Source: CAZLBV01 sp964557845 (lineage in GTDB: Bacteria > Acidobacteriota > Aminicenantia > Aminicenantales > Aminicenantaceae). From it: a stretch of 9,398 bases of DNA. How positions within the stretch are numbered: position 1 is the first letter of the stretch; each line of letters starts with the position of its first letter. Shown in pieces: positions 1 through 5,267 of the stretch. Below the pieces are notes generated by a model that did no database searches, had not been told where the DNA came from, and saw only the letters and a list, made by a program, of their open reading frames with translations. The stretch spans positions 1-9,398 of the forward strand of contig CAZLBV010000179.1 in NCBI GenBank assembly GCA_964557845.1, written 5' to 3'. Made by a program: the position numbers and the translations under genes.

Positions 1-15
1 GGGAAACTTCTCGGC

Positions 16-34
16 GGGGAGGGGGAGAGGGGGG
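16..34 (+). other. G-rich tract
   Basis: Three long G runs (16-19, 21-25, 29-34) are separated by one to three bases, with a further GGG at 1-3. The composition is purine-only and unlike the AT-rich DNA that follows. It could form a G-quadruplex or simply be low-complexity sequence, and it lies so close to the window edge that its context is missing. No coding frame crosses it convincingly. Confidence 0.3.
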
Positions 35-210
35 AATTGGTAGATCAATAATTTGGAATATTTTGGGGGATTTTCATTGAAATAACAAGACAGAAAACAT
101 TGTCTGAATCGGGAGTTTTTCAACCTAAAATTTTCTGAGATCGGCTGGGTTGAGTCCGCAATAAACTCATTTCTTTTACCTGTCTCTACGTAATTTATTT
201 ATTTTCAATA

Positions 211-249
211 GTTTCCTATAACTTATTTATTATCTATTATTTAGGAAAC
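211..249. repeat. 8-bp inverted repeat in AT-rich spacer
   Basis: GTTTCCTA at 211-218 is the exact reverse complement of TAGGAAAC at 242-249, with a 23-base loop made almost entirely of A and T. The whole stretch from about 185 to 300 is strongly AT-rich and has no open frame. It might be a protein-binding site or an easily melted segment next to the DnaA-box-like cluster at 319-352. A chance palindrome cannot be excluded in such biased sequence. Confidence 0.35.
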
Positions 250-318
250 ATGACCATTTTCTGTGCAATCTGACGTATATTAAAGAAAATTCAAACACTT
301 AGTAAATTTTTCTGGCTT

Positions 319-352
319 ATTTCCACAAGATTTCCACAGATTCTGTGAATAA
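319..352. promoter_or_regulatory. cluster of DnaA-box-like 9-mers
   Basis: ATTTCCACA occurs twice on the plus strand (319-327 and 330-338). TGTGAATAA at 344-352 is the reverse complement of TTATTCACA, which fits the DnaA consensus TTATNCACA exactly. The first two differ from TTWTNCACA at one position. All three lie within 34 bases, next to an AT-rich stretch, an arrangement seen in replication origins. The last two also form a 5-bp hairpin (CACAG, 335-339, with CTGTG, 343-347). No dnaA, dnaN or other origin-linked gene lies in the window, so this is only a candidate. Confidence 0.3.
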
Positions 353-414
353 CTTTTTTCCGGTTTTTTTACTTCAAATCTTAGCCTGATGACCCACTAA
401 AATCATCGGGATAG

Positions 415-491
415 ACGGGTAGATGAGTGGATGGGTTTATGAGTGAATGAGTATATGAGTGAATGAGTAGATAAGTCAATGGGTGGATGGG
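415..491. repeat. degenerate GAGTGAAT/GGGTGGAT tandem repeat
   Basis: The stretch is built from short variants of ATGAGTGA, ATGAGTAT and GGGTGGATGGG in loose tandem array. It is not a clean microsatellite, because the units drift in sequence and phase. A related block lies at 5124-5164, and the two share the word ATAAGTCAAT (471-480 and 5124-5133). An open frame crosses it on the minus strand, but the translation is repetitive Ile/His/Pro/Thr/Ser and is judged non-coding. Confidence 0.7.
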
Positions 492-524
492 AATTTTAAA
501 AAAAGAGGGCCAGGAGGAAAACAT

Positions 525-600
525 AAAATCCGAAGCACGAAATCCAAAATCCGAAACAAATCCGAATGTACAATGACCTAAATTCAAAACAAAACCAAAA
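525..600. repeat. degenerate ATCCGAA/AAATCC low-complexity block
   Basis: Variants of AAATCCGAA recur about every 10 to 15 bases (AAAATCCGAAGC, GAAATCC, AAAATCCGAAAC, AAATCCGAATG), followed by ACCTAAATTCAAAACAAAACC. Read on the minus strand it gives the repetitive peptide VSDFGFRASDF. I recognise similar peptides as spurious predicted proteins in intergenic repeats of environmental bacterial genomes. It is probably a dispersed intergenic repeat with no protein product. Confidence 0.6.
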
Positions 601-640
601 AGCTAGTAGTCAGGATTCAGAATCTGTGTCGGTTTTATGG

Positions 641-746
641 TTTTCTTCTGACTTCTGGCTTCTGGCTCCTGGCTCCTCGGTTTTAATTGTTTTCGGTTTT
701 TGTTTTTCTTCTATATTCTATCTCCTATCTTCTATATTCTGATTTT
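641..746. repeat. degenerate TTCTGGCT/TTCTATCT low-complexity block
   Basis: Pyrimidine-rich units of 7 to 8 bases (CTTCTGA, CTTCTGG, CTCCTGG, then TTCTATAT, TCTCCTAT, CTTCTATA) are strung in tandem and run right up to the stop codon of the M50 protease gene. The 19-base word TTCTATCTCCTATCTTCTA at 716-734 recurs exactly at 5200-5218 in the second spacer of this kind. Both copies follow a GAGTGAAT block and lie immediately 3' of a minus-strand gene. Confidence 0.65.
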
Positions 747-1716
747 AAATATACGGCTTAAGCAGATCAACCAGGCTGTATCCTTTGATAGGTTCTGGAA
801 TGAAGGATAAAATAAAAATAATAACCGCGAGTATACTGATCAATTTCCGCCCTGGGGATAAAGGGATCTCCTCATCGTAGATCCGGGGATGTCTCATCCC
901 GATAAAGAATATGATCAGGGCCCAAATAAACCAGCCGATCCAGAAAACGACTCCCATAACCAGAAACGCATAAAAAACGATCTTGGCCAGGATCTTCGCT
1001 TTTTTCCCCAGGACAGCATAAGCAACATGACCGCCATCGAGCTGGCTTATGGGAAAAAGGTTAAGGGCAGTAACCAGCATCCCTACCCACCCGGCAAAAG
1101 CAACAGGATGGAGGATCAGATCAAATGCCTCGGGCGAACCGCGGAAAATTATGTTACCGATCAATACCAGTAAAAGCGGTTCTCCAAAGATAATGCTTCC
1201 TTCCGCAGGCAGAGGGGTAACGAGTTTTGAGTGGTACAATCCATAGATCACACAGGGAACAGCCAAAACAAATCCCGCCAGCGGACCCGCAATTCCGATA
1301 TCGAAAAGGTGCCGCTTCTGGGTAATGGGAGACCGGATCTTAATGAAGGCTCCCATGGTTCCAATAATAGTAGGAGCCGGGATAAAATAGGGCAGAGTAG
1401 CATCCACATGATAATATCTGCAGGTGAGATAATGCCCCATCTCATGAGCGAGCAGAATACCTAATAAAGCCGCCACATAAAAAAAACTCAGAGATAGCAC
1501 TCTGGGATCGGTGAACACTTCCGGCCCGAGGGCATAATTTTCAGTCGATGTCAGCACCTCGGTATAATAATAATTTACACTCCAGCTCAGCCCAAAAAAA
1601 TAGGTAGTCACCACCGTGGCCAAAAAGAGCAGAACATTGACCCAAATCCTGGGCTTGGCAAAAAATGTTCGCAGCCGGCTCTGGTTGATCTTGTTATTAA
1701 GGGTTTCTTCTTCCAT
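745..1716 (-). CDS. site-2 protease family (M50) intramembrane zinc metalloprotease
   Basis: This 323-residue polytopic membrane protein belongs to the M50/site-2 protease family, which cleaves substrates inside the membrane. The zinc motif HEMGH lies at residues 91-95 (H91, E92, H95), and the third ligand D227 sits in QLDGGH at 225-230. Between them come PYFIPAP (109-114) and GTMGAFIKIRSPI, then LFDIGIAGPLAG, features I associate with the EGY1-like soluble-loop-poor branch rather than RseP. No PDZ insert is seen. Hydrophobic segments lie near 24-42, 74-92, 140-160, 180-191, 204-222, 244-272 and 291-306. ATG at 1716 is chosen because GGAG precedes it by a few bases. An upstream in-frame ATG at 1770 would lie inside the terminator of the ferredoxin gene. 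The natural substrate is unknown. The short gap to the terminator suggests readthrough or a promoter too weak to see. Confidence 0.92.
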   Translation of the reverse strand: MEEETLNNKINQSRLRTFFAKPRIWVNVLLFLATVVTTYFFGLSWSVNYYYTEVLTSTENYALGPEVFTDPRVLSLSFFYVAALLGILLAHEMGHYLTCRYYHVDATLPYFIPAPTIIGTMGAFIKIRSPITQKRHLFDIGIAGPLAGFVLAVPCVIYGLYHSKLVTPLPAEGSIIFGEPLLLVLIGNIIFRGSPEAFDLILHPVAFAGWVGMLVTALNLFPISQLDGGHVAYAVLGKKAKILAKIVFYAFLVMGVVFWIGWFIWALIIFFIGMRHPRIYDEEIPLSPGRKLISILAVIIFILSFIPEPIKGYSLVDLLKPYI

Positions 1717-1748
1717 GAAACTCCATCTTAAAGCAAATATATATAAAA

Positions 1749-1778
1749 AAAAAGGAGTGACATTTATCACTCCTTTTT
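1749..1778 (-). terminator. rho-independent terminator of the ferredoxin gene
   Basis: AAAAAGGAGTGA (1749-1760) pairs perfectly with TCACTCCTTTTT (1767-1778) around a 6-base loop. Read on the minus strand, the 12-bp stem is followed by a run of T, because the plus strand is all A upstream of 1749. It lies 26 bases past the ferredoxin stop codon and about 30 bases before the M50 start. The outer A/T pairs would also let it act on the plus strand, but no plus-strand gene ends here. Confidence 0.85.
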
Positions 1779-1804
1779 ATTGTCGACAAACAGAAAAACT
1801 TAAA

Positions 1805-2050
1805 TCACTTTTTCAGCTTTGCCGCCTTTGCCTCTAATTCCTCCCGGGTTTCCCGATTGTCTGGATCTGGAACACAGGCATCCACCGGGCAGACAGCTGC
1901 GCACTGTGACTCGTCATAATAACCGACACATTCCGTGCATTTTTCAGTAATGATCTCGTAGATCTCATCTCCGGCAAAAATGGCCTCATTAGGGCATTCA
2001 GGTTCACAGGCACCACAATTAATGCATTCTTCAGTAATTTTATATGCCAT
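1805..2050 (-). CDS. 2[4Fe-4S] ferredoxin
   Basis: This 81-residue soluble electron carrier has two cysteine clusters. The first is C9-x2-C12-x2-C15-x3-C19-P. The second is C38-x2-C41-x8-C50-x3-C54-P. The eight-residue insertion between the second and third cysteines of the second cluster marks the Allochromatium-type (Alvin-like) ferredoxins, typically of low potential. The tail after residue 60 is charged (DNRETREELEAKAAKLKK) and probably helical, as in that subgroup. The ATG at 2050 is preceded by AGGAGG (2058-2063 on the complement) at 7 bases, a near-ideal ribosome-binding site. A promoter lies just upstream and a strong terminator just downstream, so it is probably transcribed alone. 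Its redox partner is not encoded nearby. Confidence 0.96.
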   Translation of the reverse strand: MAYKITEECINCGACEPECPNEAIFAGDEIYEIITEKCTECVGYYDESQCAAVCPVDACVPDPDNRETREELEAKAAKLKK

Positions 2051-2080
2051 AACAAATCCTCCTAAATTTTAAATAAATTC

Positions 2081-2108
2081 ATTATAAATCTTTTGGCTCA
2101 CTTTACAA
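2081..2108 (-). promoter_or_regulatory. sigma-70-type promoter of the ferredoxin gene
   Basis: On the minus strand, TTGTAA (complement of 2103-2108; 4 of 6 matches to TTGACA) is separated by 16 bases from a perfect TATAAT (complement of 2081-2086). Transcription would begin near 2074, leaving a leader of about 24 bases that contains the AGGAGG ribosome-binding site. The hexamers, spacing and leader all fit together. Confidence 0.65.
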
Positions 2109-2135
2109 GCCTAATTTTCTCCCGCACAAAAAAGC

Positions 2136-2792
2136 TCAATTAGTTCCTTCGAGCTCTGTTACTTTCACCTGGGCTTCATGACCATAAAGGGTCTGCTCAT
2201 AATCTTCCTGGAGCTTCCGGTATATCTCCAGAGCCTCATCAATATTCCCTTGTTTTTCTAAGATCTCGGCTTTTTTAAACAGAACAAGGTCGAGGGTATA
2301 ATCTTTAGGCTTTTCCTGCTCGATCTGCTCATAGATGCTTAGTGCTTTATCATATTCACTTTTCTGTAAATAAGTTTCTGCCAATAAGTTTCTCGCTTGG
2401 TAATAAAAAATATCCTTATTTCCCTCTGGTATTTTGCCGAGATAATCCAAAACCTTATCGAAATCTTCTTTATAAAACCAGTAAGAAGCCAATTCAAGAT
2501 AAGCCACCCGTGAGAACTTTCCGCTTCCGGCTAATGCTTCCAATTCATTGATCTTATCCGGGTTCTGCACCAGATCTGAACTGATCTGGATGATCTGACC
2601 GAGCTTTTCGCTCTCTTGTTTCAAATTGTGATTTTTTATCGCTTTTAATCCCAAGATCACGCCTGCAGCCACTATTAAGACGACAACTCCAATCACGATG
2701 TATTTGGTTTTTTCCTTTATAAAAAGATAGATCTTGGTCATAGTGGAAATAAATTCGTCTTCTTTTAGCTTCTTTTTAATTTTTCTCTTCAT
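2136..2792 (-). CDS. membrane-anchored tetratricopeptide protein (YfgM-like)
   Basis: The 218-residue protein has a short, very basic cytoplasmic N-terminus (KRKIKKKLK), one membrane helix at about residues 31-49, and then a helical domain. The helix pairs are TPR-like: about 93-120, 130-163 (LLAETYLQKSEYDKALSIYEQ) and 167-200 (LFKKAEILEKQGNIDEALEIYRKL). The layout (N-terminal anchor, TPR-type domain, about 200 residues) matches the YfgM family, which in E. coli associates with the SecYEG translocon. Similarity here is in architecture rather than in any diagnostic residue, so the role is inferred. GAGG (complement of 2800-2803) sits 7 bases before the ATG. A TATAAT lies about 20 bases upstream of the start. 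The ferredoxin gene follows after 85 bases but has its own promoter. Confidence 0.85.
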   Translation of the reverse strand: MKRKIKKKLKEDEFISTMTKIYLFIKEKTKYIVIGVVVLIVAAGVILGLKAIKNHNLKQESEKLGQIIQISSDLVQNPDKINELEALAGSGKFSRVAYLELASYWFYKEDFDKVLDYLGKIPEGNKDIFYYQARNLLAETYLQKSEYDKALSIYEQIEQEKPKDYTLDLVLFKKAEILEKQGNIDEALEIYRKLQEDYEQTLYGHEAQVKVTELEGTN

Positions 2793-2811
2793 TCAGTGAC
2801 CTCATTAATAC

Positions 2812-2817
2812 ATTATA
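2812..2817 (-). promoter_or_regulatory. -10 element upstream of the TPR gene
   Basis: A perfect TATAAT (complement of 2812-2817) would place the transcription start near 2805, leaving a leader of only about 13 bases that still holds the GAGG site. No good -35 is found at 16 to 18 bases: the sequence there is the T-run of the 34-bp repeat at 2819-2852. If the promoter is real, the repeat supplies its upstream half. Confidence 0.45.
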
Positions 2818-2818
2818 T

Positions 2819-2852
2819 CTAACCTGTATTATTCATAAAAAATGCCGATGGT
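2819..2852 (+). repeat. 34-bp dispersed repeat, copy A
   Basis: Starting CTAACCTG and ending TAAAAAATGCCGATGGT, this copy matches the complement of 6355-6388 at 32 of 34 positions. The two differences are in the three bases after CTAACCTG. Its core TAAAAAATGCCGAT (2836-2849) is found a third time, inverted, at 2942-2955. It lies just upstream of the TPR gene and touches that gene's putative -10 element. Confidence 0.85.
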
Positions 2853-2955
2853 GTTATTAAACAATTTATTATCACGATTTTGGAATATTTTCCACAAAAC
2901 TCTTTTTTTCATCAGATTGTTTATTACAATATCCATTTTATATCGGCATTTTTTA
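2836..2955. repeat. 120-bp nested inverted-repeat structure (MITE-like)
   Basis: The outer arms TAAAAAATGCCGAT (2836-2849) and ATCGGCATTTTTTA (2942-2955) are perfect 14-bp reverse complements. Inside them TAAACAAT (2858-2865) and ATTGTTTA (2916-2923) form a second 8-bp pair. The interior is AT-rich with no credible gene. A small element with terminal inverted repeats, or a large cruciform or RNA hairpin, would look like this. No clear target-site duplication flanks it. A DnaA-box-like TTTTCCACA occurs inside at 2888-2896, probably by chance. Confidence 0.6.
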
Positions 2956-3065
2956 CCTAACGGCGAGCCGATCTCGGCCCATTTACTGCGTTGCGGCGGG
3001 TTCGCGGTGGACAACCACAGCTTCACCTACCGACGCCTTGTAACTGCACCAAGCTCGACTCGTGA
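2956..3065. other. GC-rich intergenic patch of unknown origin
   Basis: About 110 bases between the inverted-repeat structure and the next gene are clearly richer in G and C than the AT-rich DNA on both sides. Small palindromes are present: GCCGA-TC-TCGGC near 2966-2977 and GTGG-ACAA-CCAC near 3007-3018. Short open frames cross it on both strands, but none has a ribosome-binding site or a recognisable domain. It could be a fragment of an older gene, an RNA, or part of a dispersed repeat. Nothing else in the window matches it. Confidence 0.4.
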
Positions 3066-3144
3066 ATACTCAAGGCTAAACGGTTTTTTTATCATAATCC
3101 CATAAAATCCGCAACTATTGATTGAATTTAATGATATCACCGTT

Positions 3145-3705
3145 TTATTCAAGTCTGCTCAGGATATACAGGACCGTTCCCCCCACGGCGGCTGCTGTTC
3201 CTGAGGCGGCTCCGATCCAGGACCCGGTTTTTATTCCCAGTGAGGTAATGGTATCCTCCAACACATCTATCTGGACTATGAAAGAGACGATATCCCGGTA
3301 ATTGAGCCCGATATGGCCGGTATAATTGGTTCCGCTTGCTATATAATTCAGCCGCCACATCAAACCAGCCCCACAGTCAAGGCTGAATGAACGGTTAAGC
3401 CAGAACCGGTACCTCAACTTCCCTCCTCCATAGAGCTCTGAATTTTTACTTAAGGAAAAATAAAAGGAGGCCCCAGCAGCATTCCTTTGAGTGAAATTCA
3501 ACAACCCTCCCAGCTCCCAATTCAATCTTTGTATTTGTGCTCCCGCATTATTCTCGCTGATGGGTAAAACGCCGCCAAACTCAGTAACGAAAAAATATCG
3601 GCAGTCTGGTGCTGGTTTTCCCCTCCAGCAAAGCTGTGCATAGGAATCTCCGGCAAAAACAGCAGCATAAGCCAGAACTAATATAGTCACTATTATCTTT
3701 TTCAT
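3145..3705 (-). CDS. exported protein, possible small outer-membrane beta-barrel
   Basis: This 186-residue protein begins with a clear Sec signal peptide (MKKIIVTILVLAYAAVFA, cleavage predicted after SYA at residue 23). The mature part has alternating polar and hydrophobic stretches with aromatic ends: YFFVTEFGG, LNWELGGLLNF, ASFYFSLS, GGKLRYRFWL, FSLDCGAGLMWRL and HIGLNYRDIVSFIVQID. This resembles the strands of a small beta-barrel. A Gly/Ala-rich hydrophobic segment (about 162-184) ends the chain. Two cysteines near the mature N-terminus (26 and 35) might pair. The start at 3705 is preferred because GGAGAG lies 4 bases upstream and the signal peptide begins there; an in-frame ATG at 3786 would add 27 residues ahead of it. 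I do not recognise a family. It is divergent from the gene at 3918. Confidence 0.75.
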   Translation of the reverse strand: MKKIIVTILVLAYAAVFAGDSYAQLCWRGKPAPDCRYFFVTEFGGVLPISENNAGAQIQRLNWELGGLLNFTQRNAAGASFYFSLSKNSELYGGGKLRYRFWLNRSFSLDCGAGLMWRLNYIASGTNYTGHIGLNYRDIVSFIVQIDVLEDTITSLGIKTGSWIGAASGTAAAVGGTVLYILSRLE

Positions 3706-3826
3706 TTTTCTCTCCGCTATCTTCATTCCAAAATGTAAGATATCACTTATTATTTTACGCAACTGCACAAAAAAAACTACGCTCACTTTTTTCTACTAGT
3801 CTTAAAAAAATGGGTCCGCCATAATC

Positions 3827-3862
3827 TTGACAATTTACCCTACCTATTATATGTACTATAAA
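3827..3862 (+). promoter_or_regulatory. promoter region of the 3918 gene
   Basis: TTTACC (3834-3839) and TATAAA (3857-3862) are exactly 17 bases apart, with 4 of 6 and 5 of 6 matches to the sigma-70 consensus. A perfect TTGACA also lies at 3827-3832, but at 17 bases it meets only TATGTA. The region holds overlapping options, and the first pair is the better balanced. Transcription would begin near 3869, giving a leader of about 50 bases. Confidence 0.5.
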
Positions 3863-3917
3863 TGCCTTATGAAAAAAGAAAAGAGGAAGCGGCCTATTTA
3901 AGAGCAGGAGACATACC

Positions 3918-5054
3918 ATGACAAAAAAATTATTGCTTTTAAGCGTTTTATTTCTTTGGGTCCTTTCCAGCGGGATATCCCCGATCTATGCAGCTACACC
4001 AAAGATCGATAAGAAACAGTACATGGCCATGGTCGCCATCGATAAAGATACTGGCGAACTGGAGATAAATGGAGACATTCTTGTTCCATTTTTTCTTTTT
4101 ATGGGATTAAATGAATCCAACAATACCTGCTATGGTTCCTTTGTGCATCCCAAGCGGATCAGCGCTGCCGATGGCTTCGGCCTGGAACACCTGGCTATCT
4201 CTAAAGGCAAGCTTAAGGGGGCCAAAAAATTGATCTTCAATCTGGTTAGAGAAAATAAGATCGTCTATAAAAAAATAAGGGCCATCATCAGAAAAAATGG
4301 GAAATATTTGATCTTAAAGCTGCCGGATGTAAAAGGAAATATCCAGAAAGTCGAGTTCCATATTCTTGATGATGACCGGTGCGGGATATTTATAGCCGAC
4401 CTCCCTCATGTAGAAACCTGGGATAAGGGAAATGCTATGAAGGGAAATACGATCGCAGGAATAAGAATAATCACTGATAAAGACGGGATCCTGCCCTTCC
4501 CAAATAGAGACAGAGTATCAGTTGCCACCACCGGAACCTACGAAGGCGCCTGGTGGACAAACTCTTTTGAATCAGATCTGATAAAGAAAGGTCAGGTCTA
4601 CTCCGGGCAAGTAAACGAAAATTATTTCGAATACGAACAGGAGATCGAACAATCAGGACTGCCCAGTAATATTTATTCTGAATTAGATCAAGGACAAGTA
4701 ATCAAACATAGATTCGTCTACCAGAGCGAACAGTTCAACCGCCGCGGATATATGACAAATATGGGCGGCAATGGAAAAAGTCCCGATCTTAATGACAATA
4801 AAGTTCAAAAAAAATCAAACAGGTTCATAAGAGTTGAATTCAATGATCCCGTGGGTATCCACTTTGGATTTTACGCAGAATTAATGGCCACTAATCCAAA
4901 AAAGATATGGATCACAGAAACCGGAAGAGATCCGGATAATGATTATGCCTATATCATGCTCCAGAAAAAAATAGCCTTCCGCGGAAAGATCCAAATCATG
5001 ATCACCAATCCTGACGGTACATTCTCGCAGGTAGAAGTCAATATCCCCAGATGA
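3918..5054 (+). CDS. secreted protein of unknown function
   Basis: The 378-residue product has a typical Sec signal peptide (MTKKLLLLSVLFLWVLSSG, cleavage predicted after IYA at residue 25) and no further membrane helix, so it should be periplasmic or extracellular. I recognise no domain. The mature chain is rich in Lys, Asp, Asn and aromatic residues and in predicted beta structure. The last quarter (FIRVEFNDPVGIHFGFYAELMA, then IWITETGRDPDNDYAYIMLQKKIAFRGKIQIMITNPDGTFSQVEV) reads like one or more beta-sandwich strands. Only one cysteine pair is likely (in NNTCYGSF and DDRCGIF). GGAG 8 bases before the ATG supports the start. It is the only plus-strand gene, with its own promoter and a hairpin at its stop codon. 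It is a single-gene unit divergent from the possible outer-membrane protein, so a shared envelope role is possible but unproven. Confidence 0.85.
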   Translation: MTKKLLLLSVLFLWVLSSGISPIYAATPKIDKKQYMAMVAIDKDTGELEINGDILVPFFLFMGLNESNNTCYGSFVHPKRISAADGFGLEHLAISKGKLKGAKKLIFNLVRENKIVYKKIRAIIRKNGKYLILKLPDVKGNIQKVEFHILDDDRCGIFIADLPHVETWDKGNAMKGNTIAGIRIITDKDGILPFPNRDRVSVATTGTYEGAWWTNSFESDLIKKGQVYSGQVNENYFEYEQEIEQSGLPSNIYSELDQGQVIKHRFVYQSEQFNRRGYMTNMGGNGKSPDLNDNKVQKKSNRFIRVEFNDPVGIHFGFYAELMATNPKKIWITETGRDPDNDYAYIMLQKKIAFRGKIQIMITNPDGTFSQVEVNIPR

Positions 5055-5091
5055 TCTGGCTTTAGTTAGCCAGGTCCTTAGCGGCTTTTTT
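5053..5091 (+). terminator. probable terminator of the 3918 gene
   Basis: GATCTGGCT (5053-5061) pairs with AGCCAGGTC (5068-5076) around a 6-base loop, with one G-U pair. The stem begins inside the TGA stop. Six T follow at 5086-5091, about ten bases after the stem, which is further than usual. A smaller alternative stem (AGCC 5068-5071 with GGCT 5083-5086) would abut the T run directly. Confidence 0.5.
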
Positions 5092-5123
5092 AGATTCCTG
5101 AGGGGAGACCACTCAATTATCTC

Positions 5124-5262
5124 ATAAGTCAATGAGTATATGGGTGAATGAGTGGATGGGGGGATGTTAGTTGCTCCGAATATCGGGTTTTGATTTTTCT
5201 TCTATCTCCTATCTTCTAACTTCTGTATTCTGATCTTCTATCTTCTGATTTTATTCTTCTGC
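5124..5262. repeat. second copy of the GAGTGAAT + TTCTATCT low-complexity pair
   Basis: A GAGTGAAT/GGGTGAAT block (5124-5164) is followed by a pyrimidine block (about 5190-5262) of TTCTATCT, TTCTGTAT and TTCTGAT units. The same two blocks occur in the same order at 415-491 and 641-746. The 19-base word TTCTATCTCCTATCTTCTA is identical at 5200-5218 and 716-734. This copy is shorter and lacks the ATCCGAA block. Both lie at the 3' end of a minus-strand gene. Confidence 0.65.
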
Positions 5263-5267
5263 CTTTT

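Noticed and set aside
381..587. 68-residue minus-strand open frame
   Set aside because: It lies entirely over the GAGTGAAT and ATCCGAA repeat blocks, and its translation is repetitive (SDFGFRASDF, then Ile/His/Pro/Thr runs). It has no domain and is typical of spurious frames over intergenic repeats.
1717..1770. Longer M50 protease reading from ATG at 1770
   Set aside because: The extra 18 codons would lie across the perfect terminator hairpin and T run of the ferredoxin gene. The ATG at 1716 has a GGAG ribosome-binding site.
2888..2896. DnaA box TTTTCCACA
   Set aside because: It is a single isolated copy inside the AT-rich interior of the inverted-repeat structure, expected by chance.
2829..3105. 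Short open frames on both strands over the inverted-repeat and GC-rich region
   Set aside because: There is no ribosome-binding site, no domain and no composition typical of coding. They cross both the AT-rich hairpin and the GC-rich patch, so they are probably chance.
3706..3786. Longer form of the possible outer-membrane protein starting at 3786
   Set aside because: It would put 27 charged residues ahead of an otherwise perfect signal peptide, while GGAGAG sits directly before the ATG at 3705.
3869..3901. Ten-codon leader frame MKKEKRKRPI before the 3918 gene
   Set aside because: It has no ribosome-binding site, it starts at or next to the predicted transcription start, and it shows no attenuator structure or codon bias for regulation.
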